Shown here: positions 12,201 through 21,200 of the stretch, piece by piece
How the letters are laid out: the number at the start of each line of letters is the position of its first letter
Numbering within the stretch: position 1 is the first letter of the stretch
Assembly: GCA_034440615.1 (NCBI GenBank)
Contig: JAOTOM010004840.1
Location: 124,001-188,000, forward strand
DNA from: Ashinkailepas kermadecensis
Lineage: Eukaryota > Arthropoda > Thecostraca > Neolepadidae
Length of the DNA stretch: 64,000 nt
Reading direction: 5' to 3'
Made by a program: the position numbers and the translations under genes
The notes under the pieces: model-generated
Seen by the model: only the letters and a program-made list of their open reading frames with translations
What the model was told of the DNA's origin: nothing
Databases searched by the model: none

Positions 12201-15200
12201 TACTTCCTGTTTGATTGTTTGCCACGTGGTTCAGTTTTTGATAGGACTTGGAATTTCATGCGCGAAATTATTCTAGAGGGCTGATAAAAGTTGTTCATTT
12301 TGAAACATATAATGTTAACGAATTCATTTTAACCACTAGCCCGTTCCCATGCAGCTCTTGCAGATCATAGAGCCTTTTCTCTAAGCATCTGAGATAATAG
12401 GATAGACTTCTTAGTTTGTATTGGATGAGCAGACATGGGTGGTAGAATTATGTTGTCGGCCATTGGTTTAGTGTATAGCTCTGTGGTGCAATAGCCTGCG
12501 CTGTGAATAGTTAGTGTCCATGGAGGGAATGTAACCCGCAGGTGACTGATCACTTATCTCGCAGGTGAACTTTAGACGAGGGTGAGTTCTTCAGTGTTTG
12601 GACAAAGGCGTCCAGAGCCTGAGCACTATGAGTAAAGAAGCGGTTAATATAATTATATATCTGTAGCATGTTGCCCGTTGCAGATCAAGTGTGCTCAAAA
12701 GTTCGGATTCAACTTGAGTACATATATATATAATTACAATAGGTGGTGCGACTCTACTGCCCGTAGTTATGCCGTTAGTTCATCTGTAGAACTATGGAAG
12801 TGTTCTCCAAATCTGACGAAGTTATGATGCAGGCAGTGATCTAGTAGTCTTTCGATATAACCGATCCCTAAGCCAAATACTTCCATCGCATTGCTATTGT
12901 TGATGAGATGGCTTCAGTGATTGGAATGTTTCCATAGAGGTTAGCGACATCGAATGTCACTGTGATAGACCCCATCGGTAGCCCATGAGGAAATTTTTCA
13001 TGGAGTCTGTTAAAATAGCCATACGTGTTCTTATGATAAGCCGGAATTAAGATCAAGCGTTGGGTGATGATTCACTGTAGTACCCAGAACAATTTGTCCA
13101 GTAAGTCACCACATGCTGATATTCTTGGGCGGCGTAGTGCGCCTTATTCATAGCTCTTAGACAGACTACATGCTGTCCGTAAGCATGAGGGTATGATTGC
13201 GCAAATGGTTTTGCCACTAACTTTGTCTTTAATGGTCTCTTTGATGATAGCTCTTGTGTTTGCGTCTACTTTGTGTGTTGGGTCTTTCTTCACTGATTGG
13301 AAACCTGCTAAGATGTATTTCGCCTTTTTATATACGTCTCTTTCTTCATGATAACGAAACCCTTGCATTTGCCCCCTCATGGCCTATCGATGGGGTCTGT
13401 CGCTGGGACATTAGATGTCGCTAACCTCTATGGAAACATTGCAATCATTGAAGTGATCTCATCAACAATAACAATGATCCGGAGACACGTAGATGAGATG
13501 GAATTGTTTGGCTTATGGATCGATGCTATCGAAAGGCTACTAGAAGGCTACCAACTTCTTCAGATTTGGAGAATAGTTCTACAAACAAACTAACGGCATA
13601 GCTATGGGCACTAGAGTCGCACCACCTCTTGCAATTATATCCATGCACCTAGTTGAATCAAAACTTTTGAGCACACCTGCTCTGTATTCTTCAGACATAC
13701 TTCAGATATACTTAACTAGACATAACATACTTCAGATTTAATGATGATATTGTCTGCGTCTTTACTCATAGTGCTCAGGCTCTCGACGCCTTTATCCAAA
13801 CACTGAAGAACTCTCACCCTTGTCTAAAGTTCAACTGCGAGATAAGTGATAAGTCACCTGCAGGTTACATTGCTTTCCTAGACACTTTGTTAACTATTCA
13901 CATAACAGGCCGCTTCATCACAGAGCTATACACTAAACCAATGGCCGCCAACGTCATACTACCATTCATGTCTGCTCATCCAATGCAAATTAAAAAGTCC
14001 ATCCTATTCTCTCAGATGTTTAGAGCAAATCCTCTATGATCTGAAAGAGCTACACGGGAACGGGCGAATTGTTAAAATTAATTGATAAAATGATATGGTT
14101 ATGATTGAACAAATTTATCAGACAACGGCTACCCCTCTAGACTAATAAATCGCACGAAATTCCAAGTCCTATCTAAAACTGAAACACGTGACAAACAATC
14201 AAACCGGAAGTACTGCCTTGACGATAGCACCATCTACCTCTCCTTACCATATGTCGATGACACACTCGCTAAAACGGTCCAAGGCATCTGGCTACCAATT
14301 AAACTAGAATGGAAAAGTTGCAGTGCATTAAACAGCATCTCAACAACGTCAGCCTTAAGTCCCTCCCCTGCCCTGGGGGACGTCGATGCAATGCCTGTAA
14401 TTCGTTTTGAAAGGCACATGCCACACCAGAAACGCCGTATACGTCATCACGTGCAACTTATGCGTACACACATACATCGCCCAGATGTACATTGGAGAAT
14501 CCAAACACAACATTAGAGTACGGTTTAATGAACACATGCGAGATGCAAAAAAGTATTCGAAATACACAACTGGGAGATCATGTACAGGGTTAGCACACCA
14601 AAGTAGCCATCGACTACGAATAATTTAACACTGACATTATGAAACCTGCAAGGACGTTGCGCAGCTGAAAATAGTTAAATACATGGAAATTGTGAACCGA
14701 AGACAAACACTTAATACACACACATCATGGTTTCCCATATCACCAGTCCCACACACCACAACATCAGCACCCACCAACCATACGCAAGCAGTGGTTCGGC
14801 GACAACCACCAGCCACCACACCACACGCCCATTACCACACTCATGCTCTCTCAGATTGTGTTCCCGTCTGTGACCGAAATGTTTTGCTCTTTGATACCGT
14901 TCGCTTTGAATGTGCATTCCTGTTTTGTCGTATTTTATCTGTATTCCGTTTTGACCTGGCTCTTGCCCGGCGGAAGATCCAGAACTGGACATTCCATGTA
15001 TTTTGCCCTGCTTTGTCGTGAGATGAAACCGTGCATAATCTTCATCGCTATCGGAAAAGGCTTGGAGCCGGAATATATCCGAGTGATAGAAGACACTTGA
15101 ACTATTTTATAATCTTATTATAATGATACTAAGGTAAGTGCTTATAATCATACTACTTAATAAAATGATCAAGATTGTTTTAAAATATCAATGCTTCATG

Positions 15201-18200
15201 TTTTATCGTAATCTGTTGTTTCCTGGTCCCCCCCCTCTGCCCGAAGTGATGCCTCTCGTTTTCCTTTGCTTGTGGTGTATGGTATTTTATGGGGCCTTGC
15301 CTATCCCCCATGCACCCTCAGTCTGGTTTTTCTCACCGTCTACTTCGCTACTTCGCCATTGCCTATCGCCATCGCCACATGTCTACTTCGCCATTGCCCG
15401 TCAGGCTTGTCAGTCGATGACAATATCGCCATTGTGTGCTCAGAGCGCGTCATCTGCAGTATTGACCCAGTATAGGCGTCGATTCTAGAACAAACGCATG
15501 TAAGAGCTAATGCACGCATGGCAAATGTACGTAGGTGTAAGTGTGCAACACATGTATGCAAGCCCAAATGTGCGTGGTCGCAAAAGTTCGAAGCGCAGTG
15601 TATGCAAATGCAAACGTACTTGCGCAAATGTGGGTAAGTGCGTGCACGCGCTGTATTTTCGCCCAGCCATCACCAGCCGGTAACACTCCGCTCGGCGTCC
15701 GCTCGGCGCCATGTCCGTACGTGCATTGAACGCCATTGTTTGTTTACGGACTTCGAAATAGTAAATTTGTCAACTGTGCAACAGATCAAATAGATAAGGT
15801 ACTTCAGTTAAATTTATTCTACCACTATCGCACTCTGGAGCATTGCCCTAAAGGGGAATCCAGTGGGTCCAGTGCGCTTTCAGTTGGTGTTTTGTCAGTG
15901 AACATATTCTAAATCGCATCACAGCTCCTGACGTAAACGCTGTGCACATCATACGTAAACGCTGTGCACACTACCACATTTTACCATGAAATTTTCTACA
16001 TGTATACATGTGCGACTACCTACATTTGCCACACGTACGTTGCGCTTAGCTACGCTTACTTAGGTGCGTTTGCGTTCGTACATTTGCTTGTGTACATCTT
16101 ATATAAGTGCATTTGCGTTACGTATATTTGTCCGGTTGCCTGGTCGTTTGCAGTGTATTATCAAATGTGGACGGAGTGACACGTCTTTCCACTCGGATGG
16201 GACGTTACTACACCAGTGGTGTCCAGGGATGGGGGAGAGCGCAAGTAGCTAGCTTCTCAACTTCAGTATTTGCATAGTACATAGTTCATCACAGCTAACC
16301 CTGTTAGTTTTCCCTTCTGCATGGTAGCTTGTGCTAGATTAAACTTCAGCCGCTGCCGGAGCATGGTGCATCGTTTGTTAATCACCGACAGGTAATGCCC
16401 ACTTAGTCATATCAAAATACCTACGCCACATATGAATGACACAGATATGTGAATGGCAGTACGAAGCAGGTCTGCGAAAGATATTCAGTCTCAGAGATTG
16501 ACTCATATTCTCAGTATCTCTCTCTCAGATGCTCTCAGTATCTTTACTCGGCCTATTGGGTCACATAAAAAGTGTGTCGTTTGTGAGAAGGCCATGAAGG
16601 TAGGTACAGTGCGAGGGGCGCGAACAAAGATGCCAGCTGCACTATTGTTTGTCTCGCCAAATGGCGCACGGAGAAGTGTTGCCTGAGCATTACTGGTGGT
16701 TCTGAACGAGACATGTACAAACATACTATAAACGGTGAGATGGAGCGATTAACTCTTTGAACACTATGCAAATAAGACATCTCACTGTGCGCGTCTCGCA
16801 TGTAGGGGCTGGAGATGATAGATCCCAGCAGGCCAGCTCAACTGGTATGCTCTACTGACAGCCTATAATCCTTCCCTTTCTTCATTGATTGCTGCATATA
16901 TGTGGGCGCTACATGACCAATGCAGACGATGCTCCCTAAAACCCAAATAACTAGCTAGCTGCATATACGCCTGAATGCCTGTCCCGTGCTATTTTTACCA
17001 GCGTATATATAAATGATGTATCAACTGATGTAAATCATTTGTGAACGTTTTGCATGGCTCTTTGTCACCACTTTTTCATCTTTTTTTACAACTCTTGGTA
17101 TGCTTTCCGCACATGGTGTCTAACTGTTGCGCTGTAAACGTTTATGTTCCCGGTTTGATTGTTGCGGTTTGTTTGTTTGACACCAGCACCGCCTTTACCC
17201 GCTGCTTTGAAATGCCTTGCAACGCTGTGTTTTGGATGGCTTGGATGGCTTCCGCGCCGCGGAGTGGCCGCGTCCGGCTGGCGGGCGAACCGTGGCACGC
17301 CTGACAAGGTGACACCACGCCACCCCGGCGGTGGCCGCCGACGTCACGACACCCGCTGGCGTGTCACGCGCCACCCCGTGCCGTGCGGGAATCACGTCCG
17401 AGTATCTCGGGACGGCCGAGTGTTGCCCGGGTCGCCGCTATCGGGGCAGATAGCGAGTGCGCCGGGCGACACGTGCCGGCGCAGTCTGGCGGGTGTTGTG
17501 CCGCCGGCCGGCCGCCGCCCAGCTGTATGGCAGTGCGCGCGCGCGATCCGACCCGCCGCCGTCGCTGTCGCTGCAGCCCCGCGCTGACCCCACTCGTCTG
17601 TCGACAGCCAGCGGCGCCGTCCGCGCCGTGTGCCGGCGGCGGAATGGCCGAGCCGGCCATCGCCAGCCGGCTCTGCCTCGGCCGACCGGCCGTGGCGTGC
17701 GCCGTGTGCGCGCCGCCGCCGCCCCGCCTGCTGCGCATCCCTCTGCTGCGCCCCCTGCTGCGCCGCCTGGACGCGCACGGTCTGGTCTGCTTGCAGTACC
17801 TCGACATCGGCGAGGACCTCAACGTGCCGGACGACTTCAGTGCGGAGGAGCTGCAGCAGGGCCTGTGGTGGCGGCACCTGGCGGCCGGCGGCATCGCCGG
17901 CGCCGTCTCCCGCACCGCGACCGCGCCGCTCGACCGGCTCAAGGTGTTCCTTCAGGTAGGACGGGCGGAGGGCGGTGCCGTGTGTGAGATGTGAAATCTC
18001 ACCGCGACTGGAGATCGACCGAGGTGCTCTTGCAAGTCGGCCGCTGGCATGCATTAGTGGTGTGCGTGCGTTGCGTTCGTGACGCCCGCATTGGCATGCT
18101 TCGAAGCCGACGGCATCGTGGCCGGCAATATGCTGGCCACGCTACCGGCGAAATGAGCTGACAGCATGCCAGCTTGCCCAGCGCTGGCAAGCACCTCCCA

Positions 18201-21200
18201 CACCACTGGTCCGTAACTCTTCTGCCGACGCACAGGTTCACGGCAAGTCACACTTCTGCAGCATCCGGCACTGCCTCAGCCACATGCTGAACGAGGGCGG
18301 CGTGTGGTCGCTCTGGCGCGGCAACGGCATCAACGTGCTCAAGATCGCGCCCGAGTCGGCGTTCAAGTTCATGGCGTACGAGTATGCCAAGCGGCGGCTG
18401 CGCGGAGAGCGGCCGCGTGACATCACCATCTACGAGCGCTTCGCGGCCGGCAGCTTCGCCGGCAGCTTCAGCCAGACCATCATCTACCCGATGGAGGTAA
18501 GCCGTCGTGGTGATACTATGGCGGTACGCCTGGTACTGACCCCTGTACACACGGTTGGCGGCTGGTACTGCTCCCCCTCCCCCACTGGGGACACGCGGCG
18601 ATGGCCGCGTCTGCAGGCATGTTCGAAGGTCTGGCGGTATGTGTGTAAGGCCCCATAGGTCCCATAGACGTGCACTCTAGCAGTAACCCATCGAAGTACA
18701 GCTTGCTACTGGCCCGACTGTGTGAGGATCCGTGGCGCCTGTGCCGATGACCGGCTGAATGACAGTCGATGGAGCATGTATGCATGACGTGTTGTGTGGC
18801 CGCCTGTGATGCCTGCATACGTGACGGCTGTGTGACAACCCATGGCGCATGTATGGCCGACCGGCCGTGTGACCGTCTGTGACGCCTGCATAGATGGTCG
18901 GCTGTGCGACGGTCTGTGATGTCCGTGTAGATGATCGGCTGTGTGGCCGACTGTATCGCTTATATAGATGACCGGCTGTGCGACGATCTGTGATGCCTGT
19001 GTAGTGATCGGCTGTGTGACCGACTGTATCGCTTATATAGATGACCGGCTGTGCGACGGTCTGTGATGCCTGTGTAGATGACCGACTGTATCGCCTATAT
19101 AGGTGACCGGCTGTGTGACCGACTCTATCGCCTGCATGCATGACGGCTGTGTGACAACCCATAGCGCAAGTATAGACGACCGTCTGTGTGACCGTCTGTT
19201 GGTTGGTTATTTGGGCTTACGGGCGCACTGTGAGACTTGGAGTGTTCCGTAACAGATCGACACTCCATGTCCGATCATTTTATGTAAACATGTCTATGAA
19301 GTTATGTACTGCTCCGATTCGAGTTGTGCAACTCTCAGCTCGATCAGACCAACTGTCACGGAGTTATCATCTCCGACATTTTCGTGAGAGCACGGCACAT
19401 GGCTATGTTGAGCGGCTTATATTCCCGAGGAAATTAATTTAAGTAGTGGAACAGTATACATTGCCAAACTTAGTTTGAACTGAGGAGTATTTCAGTTTGT
19501 TTGGAATTTTAATTTATCGAACGTTGGCCCCGTGGCATCGCAACCTTAGGTCACGTAACTTGACCTTGACATGATGTCAGTGAAAATATTGTTTGTTTTC
19601 TTTCGGAATTAGCTTCGGTAAGCTTTTTTGTATGCGCCAATTTTGGAAAATAGATATTTGCTATGTATTCATTATTTTTCGTTTCCTGTGTTCGGCCGCC
19701 AAACCATCGTGTATCGATTTGGCATTTCAGATTAGTTTTTTTTTCAAGCTGCATGCAGTAGGGCATCATAGGCTCGTCTAGCCTCGTTCAATCTTTTAAC
19801 ACAAGTAATATTTTGAAACTACATACTCTTTTTGCAAACATACAGCTTATAACGGTTCAATGCATTGCATATACTGCACGCTCAACACGTAACACTGACG
19901 CATGGATTATTATCCTGTGCTAACAACTATACATGTTGCATAGCATCTAGCATAACTACATGGTCCGCCAGTTCAGTATCCTACATCTTGTATACTCGCA
20001 CAATGCGCCTTGCGCATCCCAATACTTCGCTATATGACCTATGCAGTCGATGCGCCCCTAAACTACAATACAATACAATCCCAATACTTCATGCATAGTA
20101 TAGTATGCATGCATAGTATGCAGATCGTCGGGAGGAAACTTGTGCAGATCCTTAGTCTCTGACAGTCAACGACTTAGAGAAGCGTGGAAGTCCATGCGCC
20201 CTAAAGCCCGAATAACTAACTTCGAGAAGCGTCCCAAATTCCTCGGTAAGCTTCAATACTTCAAAGATATTTATGCCCTGCTGTTTTTTTTATCGTAAAC
20301 ACGTTGGCGTATGTAGCGTTTATTTGTCCACGTGACCCGTGTGTGGTGCCGCAGGTGCTCAAGACACGGCTGGCTCTGCGGCGTACCGGCCAGTACAAGG
20401 GCATTGTCGACGCCGCCGCGAAGATCTGCCGCACCGAGGGACTGCTGGCTTTCTACAAGGGCTACGTGCCGAACCTGCTAGGGATCATTCCATACGCCGG
20501 TGAGTGTCGAGCGGCGAAGACTTGCGGGGTCTGGTCGGTGTCGAGCAGCGCAGACTTGCAGGGTGAACAGGGTCTGGTAGGTGTCGAACGGTGAATACTT
20601 GCAGAGTCAACAGGGTCTGGTCGATGTCGAACGGTTAATACTCAGGGTGAACAGGTCTGGTCGTGTTCGAAGCTGGTCGATGTCGAGTGCGCTGAGGGGC
20701 TACTCGTAATGCTTACCCTTATGAGTGACGGTTTATATGCTTTTTGAGTGGCACGCTCCTCCGATGTTTGTTTGTGCCTATCCAATGTTAAGTGGTGTCC
20801 ACAAAAAGTTGAGTGTGAACTGGAGCGCACCCCGCCCACCCCCACTCAACATATTTTTTCCCTCCAGCAATGAAATGAAGATCTACTTACTTTGTTCAGC
20901 CTCAATCAGGATTGTATTTGTGCTTTGGAGTCCTGGATGTGGAGAGGAAAATGTTGGGGAATACAAAATGGAGAGGATATTACTCTTCGAATCTGTGACA
21001 TTTAAATTTCAGTTTGCACTTTCCAGTGAATCTTGAATGCTTCAGCACAGAACGGTTAATTGTCAAACAGCGCGTGTAAAGAAAATATACGACCTTCAAA
21101 ATACCAGGAGGTGCTGAGTTGATATCAAAAGTAACGATAAGGGTTATACTTTATTACTCAACGTTTCGGCCAGGGGCCATCGTCAGGAGTGATGAAAAAA

